From positions 310,001 through 374,000 of the forward strand of contig NZ_JAUOTN010000005.1 in the NCBI RefSeq assembly GCF_030546575.1: a stretch of 64,000 nucleotides of DNA. The letters are read 5' to 3'. The notes below the pieces were generated by a model. The model did not search any database. It saw only the letters and a program-made list of their open reading frames with translations, and was not told the origin of the DNA. Shown one piece after another: positions 54,119 through 62,589 of this stretch. Every line of letters begins with the position of its first letter. Within the stretch, counting starts at the first letter, position 1. This DNA is from Pontibacter coccineus. GTDB lineage: Bacteria > Bacteroidota > Bacteroidia > Cytophagales > Hymenobacteraceae. The position numbers and the translations under genes were made by a program.

Positions 54119-54964
54119 TTAGCAGCACCCGCTACCCGGTGTGCAGGCCAGGTTTTCGATGGGCTTGCTGCCGTATACCGTAATGCTGTAGATGCCTGTG
54201 TTGCTTTCCCGGAAGGCCCTTATACCTGCGGCATCCAGGTAATCCTGCAGGATCTCGTTGGGCACGTTAATCGCTTTCTCTTTCTGAACCGTGATGTTCT
54301 CAAAACCCACTTCCCGTATGATCTGCAGATATTCTTCTTTCTGAATGGCACCCGACACACAGCCGGCATACATCTCGCTGGCCTGCACAATGCCCTCCGG
54401 TAGTTCGCCCACCAGCACCACATCTGAGATGCTGAAGTGACCGCCCGGCTTCAGTACCCGGAACGTCTCGGCAAAGGCTTTGCGTTTGTCCGGCACCAGG
54501 TTGAGCACGCAGTTGCTGATCACCACATCGGCCCGGTTCGCCGCGATCGGCAGCGCTTCGATCTCGCCCTGCCGGAACTCCACATTGTTGAAGTCTAGCT
54601 TGTCGGCATTTTCGCGGGCTTTGGCGATCATGGCCTCCGTCATATCCACCCCGATCACTTTGCCACTTTCGCCTGCCAGCGCGCGGGCTACGAAGCAGTC
54701 GTTGCCCGCGCCGGAACCCAGGTCAACTACCGTATCGCCTTTTTTAATCTGTGCAAACTCGGTGGGTACGCCGCAGCCGAGGCCAAGGTCTGCATCCGGG
54801 TTGTAGCCTTCCATCTCGGTGTAGTTATCGGCAAAGATGGCGTAGTCTACAGTGCCGCAGCCGGTGGCACCGCAGCAGGAGGCTTCGTTTTGCTCTTTGC
54901 TTTGCAGCGCGATCTCGCTGTACTTGTCGCGCACTATTTTCTTAAGTTCTTCTGCCTTGTTCAT
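54119..54964 (-). CDS. arsM: Arsenite S-adenosylmethionine methyltransferase
   Basis: 281 residues. The SAM-binding motif VVDLGSGAGNDCFVA (about residues 79-93) and post-I GVDMTEAMI identify a class I methyltransferase. The four Cys sites expected for arsenic binding are present: SCCGATGCG (residues 29-36), ISNCVLNL and YAGCVSG, plus a C-terminal SGCC. ArsM methylates As(III) with SAM and so makes volatile or less toxic arsenic. It lies 53 bases after arsR and is likely co-regulated by it. Confidence 0.93.
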   Translation of the reverse strand: MNKAEELKKIVRDKYSEIALQSKEQNEASCCGATGCGTVDYAIFADNYTEMEGYNPDADLGLGCGVPTEFAQIKKGDTVVDLGSGAGNDCFVARALAGESGKVIGVDMTEAMIAKARENADKLDFNNVEFRQGEIEALPIAANRADVVISNCVLNLVPDKRKAFAETFRVLKPGGHFSISDVVLVGELPEGIVQASEMYAGCVSGAIQKEEYLQIIREVGFENITVQKEKAINVPNEILQDYLDAAGIRAFRESNTGIYSITVYGSKPIENLACTPGSGCC

Positions 54965-54982
54965 AGGACTATAGATTTTATA

Positions 54983-55000
54983 TATCGGTGAATTACGATC
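54983..55000. promoter_or_regulatory. Degenerate ArsR operator ahead of arsM
   Basis: TATCGGTGAATTACGATC in the arsR-arsM gap resembles the full operator at 55364-55381: the right half TTACGAT is exact, the left half ATCG is partial. Confidence 0.4.
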
Positions 55001-55017
55001 AGTTTAGGTAAATTTTT

Positions 55018-55350
55018 TTAGCAGCAACTGCTGTCACAAGAGGTATAGCTTTGAAACAAAAGGCTCAACGTTTCCTGCGCCTGCTTCCATACCTGATCGT
55101 TGATGCAGTAGCATACCTTCTTCCCGTCAATGTCTCCCTGAATCAGGCCCGCTTCCTTCAGCTCCTTCAGGTGCTGCGACACCGTGGACTGCGACAGTGG
55201 CAGTTCATCCACAATATCGCCGCAGATGCAGGCCTTGCGCTCCAGCAACACACGCAGAATAGCGATGCGGGCCGGATGTCCCAACGCTTTGGCATAGCGG
55301 GCGAGCAGGATCTCTTCGTCTGTAAATTGCGCTGTCTTTGTAAGTCCCAT
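55018..55350 (-). CDS. arsR: ArsR-family metalloregulator
   Basis: 110 residues. The winged helix core is [15 protein letters not shown] plus [20 protein letters not shown]; the Cys pair KACICGD ahead of the recognition helix matches the As(III)/Sb(III)-type ArsR site. A second C-terminal Cys cluster (CDSSCC) may also bind metal. It should repress its own gene and arsM until As(III) binds. A perfect inverted repeat at 55364-55381 lies just upstream of the start and is its best operator. This supports arsenic as the inducer. Confidence 0.92.
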   Translation of the reverse strand: MGLTKTAQFTDEEILLARYAKALGHPARIAILRVLLERKACICGDIVDELPLSQSTVSQHLKELKEAGLIQGDIDGKKVCYCINDQVWKQAQETLSLLFQSYTSCDSSCC

Positions 55351-55363
55351 GGGTGAGTTTTAT

Positions 55364-55381
55364 AATCGTAATTTTACGATT
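55364..55381. promoter_or_regulatory. ArsR operator
   Basis: AATCGTAA TT TTACGATT, with perfect 8-base arms and a 2-base spacer, 14 bases before the arsR start. It lies in the promoter region of the minus-strand arsR-arsM unit, where binding would block transcription. Confidence 0.65.
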
Positions 55382-55455
55382 AATATTTTGTATGTCAAAA
55401 TGAAAGCACAGATTTTTTTGAAGGTATGGCGAACGTCTCCGAAAGATGGAGCGTG

Positions 55456-55902
55456 CTAGCGGATTATCTCCTGGCGCATCCGGTTCAGGTGAGAGCTATC
55501 GACCAGGCCGCGCTGGTGCATGCGTTCCATCATACTGTTCATCATGCCCGGGTGCTGCAGCATCAGGCGGGCCATTTCGTTGCAGGCAACGGTGTCAGTT
55601 TCGCACAGGGTCATCATCTGCTTCATATGTTGCTGCACCTGCTGGCGGTGCAGGGACACCATGCCGGACGTGTCGCCTATTGTGCCGCCCTGCATCATGC
55701 CGCCGCGCATCATGCCTGCACCCATGTTCTGGTCCCGCATCTGTGCCATCAGTTCGTTGCGCATCTGCTCATCTTCCAGGATGGTGCTGTATACCTGCTG
55801 GCGATCATCTTCGTCGCGCAACATTTCCTGCACACTGTCAGCCTGCTGGCAGCCGCTTATACAGAGCAGCGCAAAAGAGAGTAGGAGTAAGGGGTTTCTC
55901 AT
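55456..55902 (-). CDS. Methionine-rich lipoprotein
   Basis: 148 residues. The lipobox is LLCISGC (Cys18). The mature part contains many Met residues, especially MGAGMMRGGMMQGG and MNSMMERMHQ, with His and Cys dispersed (QVQQHMKQMM, CETDTVAC). Such Met-rich patterns bind Cu(I) in periplasmic proteins. The gene is 43 bases after copB on the same strand, so it probably works as a copper-binding partner. The function is inference; no known family is clear. Confidence 0.75.
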   Translation of the reverse strand: MRNPLLLLSFALLCISGCQQADSVQEMLRDEDDRQQVYSTILEDEQMRNELMAQMRDQNMGAGMMRGGMMQGGTIGDTSGMVSLHRQQVQQHMKQMMTLCETDTVACNEMARLMLQHPGMMNSMMERMHQRGLVDSSHLNRMRQEIIR

Positions 55903-55945
55903 GGTTTTATTACTTGGTTTGTATCAGACACATTAACTTCTGCTA

Positions 55946-58075
55946 CTACCTGTTCTGACGTCGCAGCAGTTGCGCATTGATCGCCACGATCACGGTGCTC
56001 AGGCTCATCAGCGCCGCTCCGACGGCAGGCGATACCATGATCCCCTGGTTATAAAGTACACCGGCAGCCAGGGGCAGCGCGATCACGTTATACCCGGTCG
56101 CCCAGATCAGGTTCTGTATCATTTTACGGTAAGTGGCCTTGCCGAAGAGGATGAGCGAGGCGATGTCCTGCGGATTGCTGTTGACCAGGATGATGTCGGC
56201 GGTTTCGGCGGCGACGTCCGTTCCGGACCCCACGGCAATCCCTACATCGGCCTGCGCCAGGGCGGGGGCATCGTTCACGCCGTCTCCCGTCATGGCCACA
56301 AACTCGCCCTTGGCCTGCAGTTCTTTCACTTTTTCCTGTTTCTGGTGGGGCAGCACGTTGGCCAGGAAGCCGTCCATTTGCAATTTGTCGCTCACGCTTT
56401 TGGCTACCCGCTCGTTGTCGCCGGTCAGCAGCAGGTTTTTGATGCCATTCGCCTTCAGTACGCGGATGGCGTCAGCCGACTCTGCACGTATCTGGTCGCG
56501 CATGGTGATGTACCCGACAGGCTGCTCGTCTACCAATACATACACCACTGTCTCCACGCCTTCTTCAGCCTCGCTGGCCGGTACCTGTATATTGAACTCT
56601 CTGAGGTAGTTGGGTCCGACCACCTTTACATCCCGTCCCTCTACCATACCTCCCAGCCCTTTGCCGGGCAAGTACCGGAACGACTGCGATGAAGGTACGG
56701 CTATACCTAGTTCTTTCACTCGCCGGAGAATGCCCTGGGCGATAAAGTGCTCGGAGTTCTGCTCCACCGCAGCAGCCAGCCGCAGCATTTCCCGCTCGTC
56801 CACGGACTCGTCAAACGTCACGACAGCGGCAATTTCGTGCGAGCCCTCGGTGAGCGTACCGGTCTTGTCGAAGATGACTGTGGTGATGAGGCGGGCATTT
56901 TCAAAAGCGGTGCGGTTGCGGATAAGGAGTCCGTTATTGGCGGACACGGCGGTAGAGATGGCCACCACCAGCGGCACGGCCAATCCCAACGCATGCGGAC
57001 AGGAGATAACCATGACCGTCACCATGCGCTCCAACGCAAAAGCCAGGTCCTGCCCCAGCAAAAGCCACACGGCAAAGGTACCAAAGCCTGCAGTCAGCGC
57101 CACGTAGGTCAGCCATTTGGCGGCGCGGTCGGCCAGGCGCTGCGTATCCGATTTCGTTTTCTGGGCATCCTGCACCAGCTTGATCACCTTGTTGAGGTAG
57201 CTCTCCTTGCCGGTGTGCTCCACCCGCACGCGGAGTACCCCGTTGCCGTTGACGGAGCCACCGATCACTTTATCGTCTATCGTCTTTTTAACCGGTTTAC
57301 TTTCGCCGGTGAGCATGCTCTCGTTCAGGTGACTTTCACCCTCTTCCACCACGCCATCGGCGGGCACTTTCTCACCTGGCTTTATCAGGATCAAATCGCC
57401 TTTCTGCAGTTCCTCAATGCGCACGCGCACCGTCTCCCCATTCCTGATCAGCATCGCCTCGGCCGGCATCATGCTCACCAGCAGCTCCAATGCCTTGGAG
57501 GCACCCAACACCGATTTCATCTCGATCCAGTGCCCGAGCAACATGATCACGATCAGCGTGGCCAGCTCCCAGAAAAAGTCCATGCCCTCCAGCCCGAACA
57601 CGATGGCCGAACTGTAGAGGTATGCCACCGTAATGGCTACCCCGATCAGCGTCATCATGCCGGGGGCGCCCTTCTTCACTTCCTCGACCAGACCCGTCAG
57701 GAAAGGCCAGCCGCCATAGAAATAGATGATGGAGGAGAGCACGAAGGCGACGTACATGCCGTAGGGAACATCCAGCGTAAAACCCAGAATGTGCTGCACC
57801 ATCGGGCTAAGGATGATGACAGGTATAGACAGCGCGAGCGAGATCCAGAAGCGCTTTTTAAAGTCCTCGATCATCATGCGGTGATGGTCGTGGCCGTGCT
57901 CCCCATGACCACCGCGGTCATGCCCGTTGTGCGGCGGGTGCCCGCTGGTGTCTTCGTGCATGGCATGTTCGTGTCCATGCAGTGCTGTTTCCTCCAGTTT
58001 TTCGGTTAGCTGGTCCTGTTGCTTTTTGACCTGCTGCTTCTGGCTGTTAGGATGATGCTGGTGATCGTGGTCCAT
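55946..58075 (-). CDS. copB: CopB-type copper-translocating P-type ATPase
   Basis: 709 residues. The N-terminus is rich in His/Asp (DHDHQHHPNSQK, HGHEHAMHED, HDRGGHGEHGHDHHR) instead of a CxxC metal domain. Membrane motif ISCPHALGLAVPLV has the CPH signature of CopB/P1B-3 pumps, and DKTGTLTEG holds the phosphorylated Asp; MTGDGVNDAPAL is the hinge motif. This set fits export of Cu or Ag. It is the first of a three-gene group with the Met-rich lipoprotein; the small protein at 58089 lies just upstream. Confidence 0.95.
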   Translation of the reverse strand: MDHDHQHHPNSQKQQVKKQQDQLTEKLEETALHGHEHAMHEDTSGHPPHNGHDRGGHGEHGHDHHRMMIEDFKKRFWISLALSIPVIILSPMVQHILGFTLDVPYGMYVAFVLSSIIYFYGGWPFLTGLVEEVKKGAPGMMTLIGVAITVAYLYSSAIVFGLEGMDFFWELATLIVIMLLGHWIEMKSVLGASKALELLVSMMPAEAMLIRNGETVRVRIEELQKGDLILIKPGEKVPADGVVEEGESHLNESMLTGESKPVKKTIDDKVIGGSVNGNGVLRVRVEHTGKESYLNKVIKLVQDAQKTKSDTQRLADRAAKWLTYVALTAGFGTFAVWLLLGQDLAFALERMVTVMVISCPHALGLAVPLVVAISTAVSANNGLLIRNRTAFENARLITTVIFDKTGTLTEGSHEIAAVVTFDESVDEREMLRLAAAVEQNSEHFIAQGILRRVKELGIAVPSSQSFRYLPGKGLGGMVEGRDVKVVGPNYLREFNIQVPASEAEEGVETVVYVLVDEQPVGYITMRDQIRAESADAIRVLKANGIKNLLLTGDNERVAKSVSDKLQMDGFLANVLPHQKQEKVKELQAKGEFVAMTGDGVNDAPALAQADVGIAVGSGTDVAAETADIILVNSNPQDIASLILFGKATYRKMIQNLIWATGYNVIALPLAAGVLYNQGIMVSPAVGAALMSLSTVIVAINAQLLRRQNR

Positions 58076-58088
58076 GATCTTGGTGGGT

Positions 58089-58391
58089 TTACGCTCTCAG
58101 TTTCTGCGCCATTTCGGGGGTGATCGCTTCAGCGTAGGCGCCATACGCATCTACCAGCACCCCTTTCACGCCGTAGGTCGAGGAGATGGCGTACACCACC
58201 GAGTTGTCATCGGGGTTGCTCATGCCCTCGAAGCGGTGCCCTTCCTCAATGTCAAACTCTTCGGGTTTTAACTCCAGGGGTTTGGTGGCACAGATGATGC
58301 AGTTTTCTTTCAGATTAAAGTCTTCGGTATAGCCTCGCTGCTTCAGCCCATTCAGGGCGCCGGAAAGGGTATCGTAACTGTAGTGGGTCAT
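58089..58391 (-). CDS. Small protein often labelled phosphoribosylpyrophosphate synthetase; function unknown
   Basis: 100 residues. The sequence pattern with YDTLSGALNGLKQRGYTEDF, NCIICA, a central FDIEEGHRFEGMSNPDDNSV, and GVKGVLVDAYGAYAE is well conserved among Bacteroidota but does not contain the catalytic or nucleotide-binding motifs of true PRPP synthetases (which are about 310 residues). The name often used in databases is thus not supported. It lies 13 bases upstream of copB in the same direction, so it may belong to the copper unit. The pair of Cys (CIIC) could bind metal. Confidence 0.8.
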   Translation of the reverse strand: MTHYSYDTLSGALNGLKQRGYTEDFNLKENCIICATKPLELKPEEFDIEEGHRFEGMSNPDDNSVVYAISSTYGVKGVLVDAYGAYAEAITPEMAQKLRA

Positions 58392-58570
58392 GACTTTTAG
58401 TTTAAGTGTCTTTGTCTATAGCGTTGTACTGCAAGCGCTTTGCTTTCGTTTTAACCGGGCTGTGTCAGGGGTTACAGCGGGGCTCATGAAAGCAGGGTGG
58501 GGAGTGCCTTTGTGTCAAAAACAATTTGTAGCTTCGCCTTCGTATAAAAAGACCTCTAACGCTCACCGAC

Positions 58571-59209
58571 ATGAAAAAAACCTTTACCCGATTCGCATTG
58601 GGGCTTGGGCTCAGCGCCACCCTGACGTATTGCAACCAACCTGAACAGGCGCGCGACCAGGAGACGCCTCCGGCACAAGGAAGCCATTCCGAACATAATA
58701 TGCAACCAAGTGAGGGTGCGAACACTATCAGGGTGCAGGCCGAGCCGGACACCCTGAAAGGCAGTCTGAAGGCGGAGGCCCACGGTATGATCGGCGATGC
58801 CCACTTGACCATCGCCTACCACTCGCCGGCTGTGCGCGGACGCGTGATCTGGGGCGGCTTGGTGGCCTATAACCAGGTATGGGTAACGGGAGCGCACTCC
58901 GCTACCAGCCTGATGACCGACAAAGCCATCACGATAGGCGGAAAGGCGCTGCCAGCAGGTAAGTACGCTTTGTTCACCATACCTGGCGAGCAGGAGTGGA
59001 CGATCATCATCAATAAAAACTGGGAGCAGCACCTGGCCGACGATTACAAGGAAGCAGAGGATGTGCTGCGATTTACGGTGAAGCCCGAAGTGGCCCCTAC
59101 TAAACAGGAAAGGCTGCGCTATGAAATCATTTCAGGGGAGGACGGCGAAGGCAGTATCCAGATCACCTGGGACATGCTGCGGGTGACGCTCCCTGTTTCG
59201 CAACAATAA
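58571..59209 (+). CDS. DUF2911 lipoprotein
   Basis: 212 residues with a signal peptide and likely lipobox (ATLTYC, Cys21). The DUF2911 domain (about 65-205) holds HLTIAYHSPAVRGRVIWGGLV, WVTGAHSATSL and the ALPAGKYALFTIPG motif. The fold is a beta-sandwich found in many Bacteroidota, with no known activity. A Met/His segment (SHSEHNMQPSEG) sits before it. It is followed by the terminator at 59231-59262. Confidence 0.86.
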   Translation: MKKTFTRFALGLGLSATLTYCNQPEQARDQETPPAQGSHSEHNMQPSEGANTIRVQAEPDTLKGSLKAEAHGMIGDAHLTIAYHSPAVRGRVIWGGLVAYNQVWVTGAHSATSLMTDKAITIGGKALPAGKYALFTIPGEQEWTIIINKNWEQHLADDYKEAEDVLRFTVKPEVAPTKQERLRYEIISGEDGEGSIQITWDMLRVTLPVSQQ

Positions 59210-59230
59210 GCGGTTGGATCGACTTAAATT

Positions 59231-59262
59231 AAAAAAGGACAGGCGTATACCTGTCCTTTTTT
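59231..59262. terminator. Terminator with AGGTATA in the loop side
   Basis: AAAAAAGGACAGG and CCTGTCCTTTTTT pair perfectly around CGTATA, so that TATACCTG spans loop and stem. It serves the DUF2911 gene and, on the other strand, the sugar dehydrogenase gene. Confidence 0.85.
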
Positions 59263-59284
59263 ATTCTTGCATTTTTAGCGGGGT

Positions 59285-60553
59285 TTACTGCTTCGGGGTA
59301 ATCTTCCAGAGTTCACCGTTCTGCTGGTCAGTCACCACGTAAAGCGCGCCGTCAGGTCCCTGACGTACGTCACGCACCCGCTGGTTGCGGTCTTTGAGCA
59401 GGTGCTCTTCGCCCGTCACACGGTTGTTCTCCATGCGCAGGCGCACCAGCGCTTGCTCGCGGAGGCCGCCCACGAACAGGTTTCCCTTCCATTCCGGAAA
59501 AGCACTTCCTGTATAAAACTGTGCTCCTGACGGGGCAATTACCGGATCCCAGTAATAGATAGGATCTACGAAGCCTTCTTTAGTAGTAACCGAGCTAGGT
59601 ATAGGCTCACCCGAGTATTCCTCTCCGAACGTGACCAGAGGCCAGCCATAGTTTTTGCCTTTCTCTACTTTGTTCACTTCATCTCCTCCCTGCGCTCCAT
59701 GCTCCACGATCCAAAGCTCGCCTGCGTCATTAAAGGTGGCCGCCTGCACGTTGCGGTGGCCGGCACTCCAGATCTCAGGCAGGTGGTTTTCTTTCTTCAC
59801 GAAAGGGTTGTCGTTTGGCACTTTGCCGTCCGGCGCTATGCGGATGATCTTGCCCATGTGGCTGTTCATTTGCTGCGCCTGCGGACGTATCTCTATGTCC
59901 GAACGCTCACCCAAGGTGATGTACAGCATGCCATCCCGTCCGAAAGCCAGTCGGGATCCGTAGTGCATCGTGCCGTCGTAGGTAGGCTGCGCCTGGAAGA
60001 TCACTTGCACGTTCTCTACGCGCGTACGGTCTTCTGAGAGCACCCCGCGGGCTACGCTTGTCGCGTTGCCGCCCTGGCGCGGTTCGGTGTAGCTCCAGTA
60101 GATCATGCGGTCGGAGCCAAATTTGGGGCCTAGGGCCACGTCCAGCAAGCCGCCCTGTCCGCGGTCGTCTACTTTTGGTATACCTGCTATCGGGGTGCCG
60201 ATCTGTCCGGTGGCCGACACAATGCGCATGCGGCCGGGCTTTTCGGTTACCAGCAGGTTGCCATCGGGCAATGGTTCAACAGCCCAGGGCTTTTCAAGGC
60301 TCTTGGTGAGCACCTGCACGTCAATAGCCGTTTCAGACTTTATCGCACAGGCGCGGGTCTGGCCTTCGAAGGTTGGCTTCTGCTCCGGGACGCTCGCTGT
60401 GCCCCTGTCAATCGGCTGGCAGTCTTCCTGCGGCGCAGTGGCTACAGGTTCCTGTGGGTCTTTTTCCTCCTGTGTAGTTTTTTCTTCGTTGCAAGAGGTA
60501 CCCATCATGGCCATGCCAATGGCACTCAGGAGGATGAGTCGGGATAGTTTCAT
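59285..60553 (-). CDS. PQQ-dependent aldose sugar dehydrogenase lipoprotein (YliI-like)
   Basis: 422 residues. Lipoprotein signal (MAMMGTSC, Cys21) with a short acidic linker. The six-blade propeller carries LEKPWAVEPLPDGNLLVTEKPGRM, RGQGGLLDVALGPKFG and the motif HGAQGGDEVN (about residues 281-290), typical of soluble glucose/sorbosone dehydrogenases. PQQ and Ca2+ would be the cofactors. The catalytic His is present in the WSAGHRN region. The substrate cannot be told from sequence. It is a single gene. Confidence 0.92.
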   Translation of the reverse strand: MKLSRLILLSAIGMAMMGTSCNEEKTTQEEKDPQEPVATAPQEDCQPIDRGTASVPEQKPTFEGQTRACAIKSETAIDVQVLTKSLEKPWAVEPLPDGNLLVTEKPGRMRIVSATGQIGTPIAGIPKVDDRGQGGLLDVALGPKFGSDRMIYWSYTEPRQGGNATSVARGVLSEDRTRVENVQVIFQAQPTYDGTMHYGSRLAFGRDGMLYITLGERSDIEIRPQAQQMNSHMGKIIRIAPDGKVPNDNPFVKKENHLPEIWSAGHRNVQAATFNDAGELWIVEHGAQGGDEVNKVEKGKNYGWPLVTFGEEYSGEPIPSSVTTKEGFVDPIYYWDPVIAPSGAQFYTGSAFPEWKGNLFVGGLREQALVRLRMENNRVTGEEHLLKDRNQRVRDVRQGPDGALYVVTDQQNGELWKITPKQ

Positions 60554-60640
60554 AGTGTTTATTTTTTATGGTTGATGTTAAGCGTATGATCACCTGTTTT
60601 ACTCCATTGTTTTTGATTTGTTCGCCGGAGCCTTAAAACC

Positions 60641-60673
60641 ACAAAGCCGCACGGTTTGCAGGTGCGGCTTTGC
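60641..60673. terminator. Terminator hairpin
   Basis: AAAGCCGCAC (60643-60652) and GTGCGGCTTT (60662-60671) pair perfectly. It lies after the minus-strand PRC-barrel gene. Confidence 0.65.
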
Positions 60674-60699
60674 AGGTATAGCAAACGGATCGGGCCGGC

Positions 60700-61416
60700 C
60701 TAAGCGTCCAGCGCTCTTTTCTTGAGAAGGATGAATTCCTCCTCGGTAATCGAGCCGCGTTCGCGCAGGTTTTCCAGACGCTCAATCGTGGTGATGGAGT
60801 CCTCTACGGGCTTGCTGCGGTAGTCTCTGCTATCGCTCCGGTCAGTTACCTGGCGCGCGGGTGCATTGCGGTCGAGGGAGGAATCGTGTACCGCATAAAA
60901 ACGGTCCTCGTTAAACGACTCGTCGTTGTAAAAGTCCGGATTGATGCGGCGCGTTGTGGTGGTGTCGTGTTGGAGGGCATCTTCAAACTCTGACTTGTAC
61001 TCGGTCTTGTCGTCGAAGGCGTCGCGGTGGGCGCGCCGGAAGTTGTCGCGCACGGCGTACTCATAATCCGGCGAGATCGGTCCGCCCGGATAGGCCGGGT
61101 AGCGGGCGATACTGTTGGCATCGACAGAGGCCACGAAGATGTTTTTGCCTTTGCGGTCGAGGGCGGCTGCCCCGATCGGAATAAGCAGATAGGTATCGCG
61201 GTCGCGGTCGAAGAAACGGTGGTCGCCGAGCACAGACAGGTAGCGCACTTTCATGGCGTCCATGTCTACCACCAGGTCTTTCACATCACCCAGCTTTTCG
61301 CCGTCGGCGCCCACTACGCGCCAGCCTGTCACGTCGGTGTTGTTTTTGGCGACCTCGTAGTCTTTCAGCTCGCTCAGAGGCACCAGTCTTTCATTTCTCA
61401 ATTCGTTGTCTTTCAT
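60700..61416 (-). CDS. PRC-barrel domain protein with SHOCT-like C-terminus
   Basis: 238 residues. The first 110 residues form a PRC-barrel (RLVPLSELKDYEVAKNN, VVGADGEKLGDVKDLVVD, VRYLSVLGDHRFFDRDRDTYLLIPIG). An acidic/aromatic middle follows. The last 35 residues (IERLENLRERGSITEEEFI and beyond) match the SHOCT motif. PRC-barrel proteins of this kind are common in Bacteroidota and cyanobacteria and may help in stress response. It is followed on the same strand, upstream by 9 bases, by the small membrane protein gene at 61426. Confidence 0.88.
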   Translation of the reverse strand: MKDNELRNERLVPLSELKDYEVAKNNTDVTGWRVVGADGEKLGDVKDLVVDMDAMKVRYLSVLGDHRFFDRDRDTYLLIPIGAAALDRKGKNIFVASVDANSIARYPAYPGGPISPDYEYAVRDNFRRAHRDAFDDKTEYKSEFEDALQHDTTTTRRINPDFYNDESFNEDRFYAVHDSSLDRNAPARQVTDRSDSRDYRSKPVEDSITTIERLENLRERGSITEEEFILLKKRALDA

Positions 61417-61425
61417 AAGTTCAGT

Positions 61426-61620
61426 TTAAGTGCGTATCATCTCAGGCGTCAGGTCAGGGCCTGGTGCAGGCAACAGCGTGCAGACAGCAGCAAGCGCCTG
61501 GACTTGTCCGTCCTTCAGAAACAGTTCATAAACAGCCCATCCCAGCAGGAGTAGTATCACGACCAGCAGGATCCAGGGCCACACAGGTTTTTTCTTTTTT
61601 TCGATGTGTATCTCAGCCAT
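61426..61620 (-). CDS. Small single-helix membrane protein
   Basis: 64 residues: a basic N-terminus (HIEKKKKPVW), one membrane helix (PWILLVVILLLLGWAVYELF), then a short extracytoplasmic tail with PAPGPDLTPEM. It is encoded 9 bases ahead of the PRC-barrel gene and probably in the same transcript. No known family. It could anchor or accompany that protein. Confidence 0.6.
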   Translation of the reverse strand: MAEIHIEKKKKPVWPWILLVVILLLLGWAVYELFLKDGQVQALAAVCTLLPAPGPDLTPEMIRT

Positions 61621-61756
61621 TTTGCGTTTTTATTTTTCCATAGTTTTATCAGATCACCCGCCCCTAAAACTTAAGCGCAGGGGGTGTTGTGCTTAATACG
61701 CTGTTGCAGAGATGATTGTTGAAAGTGCGGTCAGACTGTCTGCGTGGAGGTAGCTT

Positions 61757-62164
61757 TCAGTGCAGGTTCTGTCTGTTGAGCCACTCCACAGCATCCATGG
61801 AGTGCCTGAAAAATTTGACCTCAGGCGTCGCGCTGCTGCCCTCCACTATCTCCGGCATGGGGGCATCGGGGGGCAGCACATACGCGATGCAGCTGATGCC
61901 CGCAGCAACGAATGTTTCCATGTCCCAGTCAGACCACCTCAGGTAATCTGCCGGCGCCTGGTGAAAGTCCTGCACATCGTTTAAAATAGAGCGGCTGGGA
62001 AACTTCTGCAGCATTTTCTGCAGACCTTCTTTCACATCATGGATGCTTTCATCGGTGGCGGTTCCTTTCCAGATCACGTTAAGCATTTTCCGGTCTTCGA
62101 GGTAGCGGATGGTGCAGTAACGCTGGCCGAGGCTGTTCCAGTAGTGTTTGTATGGTCTCTTCAT
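61757..62164 (-). CDS. STAS-like protein, family member E
   Basis: 135 residues. The plan equals that of members A-D: strand CTIRYLEDRKMLNVIWKG, helix, strand RSILNDVQDF, helix (YLRWSDWDMETFVAAG), strand CIAYVLPPD and terminal AVEWLNRQ. It lies alone, upstream of a repeat-rich gap. The function is unknown. Confidence 0.68.
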   Translation of the reverse strand: MKRPYKHYWNSLGQRYCTIRYLEDRKMLNVIWKGTATDESIHDVKEGLQKMLQKFPSRSILNDVQDFHQAPADYLRWSDWDMETFVAAGISCIAYVLPPDAPMPEIVEGSSATPEVKFFRHSMDAVEWLNRQNLH

Positions 62165-62384
62165 GTATATTTCTAAAGCGGTTACGCTGTAATAGCTTAC
62201 GCTTCCATACTATAAGAGTATACGCTGTTGGTCTTTCTGATTTTGATGTGCCATTTGAGGGGATATTTGATACAGGCATCCTGGCTGTTGTATGCTATGG
62301 TGGGGTAGGTGTAGGTATAGGTATAGCAGCTGTTCTTGCAGGTATAGCGACCTGTTTAGTTTTATAGCTTGCCCTTGCCGGGCA

Positions 62385-62460
62385 GGCCCTACTTTTTTTC
62401 TTGATAAAAAAAGTAGGCAAAAAAATCAAGATTCCCCAAACTCGCTGAACGCTCAAACAG
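62385..62460. repeat. Dispersed Bacteroidota-type intergenic repeat
   Basis: CTACTTTTTTTCTTGATAAA followed by AAAAAGTAGGCAAAAAAATC and an AAACTCGCTGAACGCTCAAA block. Sequences of this design (an inverted CTACTTTTTT/AAAAAAGTAG, then AAACTCG...GCTCAAACAGTG) are widespread in Bacteroidota genomes by my memory, although unnamed. The interval 62165-63143 is gene-poor and also holds seven AGGTATA/TATACCT motifs. Confidence 0.55.
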
Positions 62461-62589
62461 TGGGTAATCATTTGGTGCACTTGGCTCAGGTTATCTATTG
62501 CATAGCTTCCGGGGCAAGCTAGTCTTGCTATACCTGACGGTGGTGCGCAACAGTAACTTAGACTACGGCGCTTATACCTGTAAAATGGC

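Noticed and set aside
56747..58009. 420-residue His-rich frame opposite copB
   Set aside because: Antisense to an ATPase with all motifs; the His residues are the complement of the GTG/ATG-rich coding strand.
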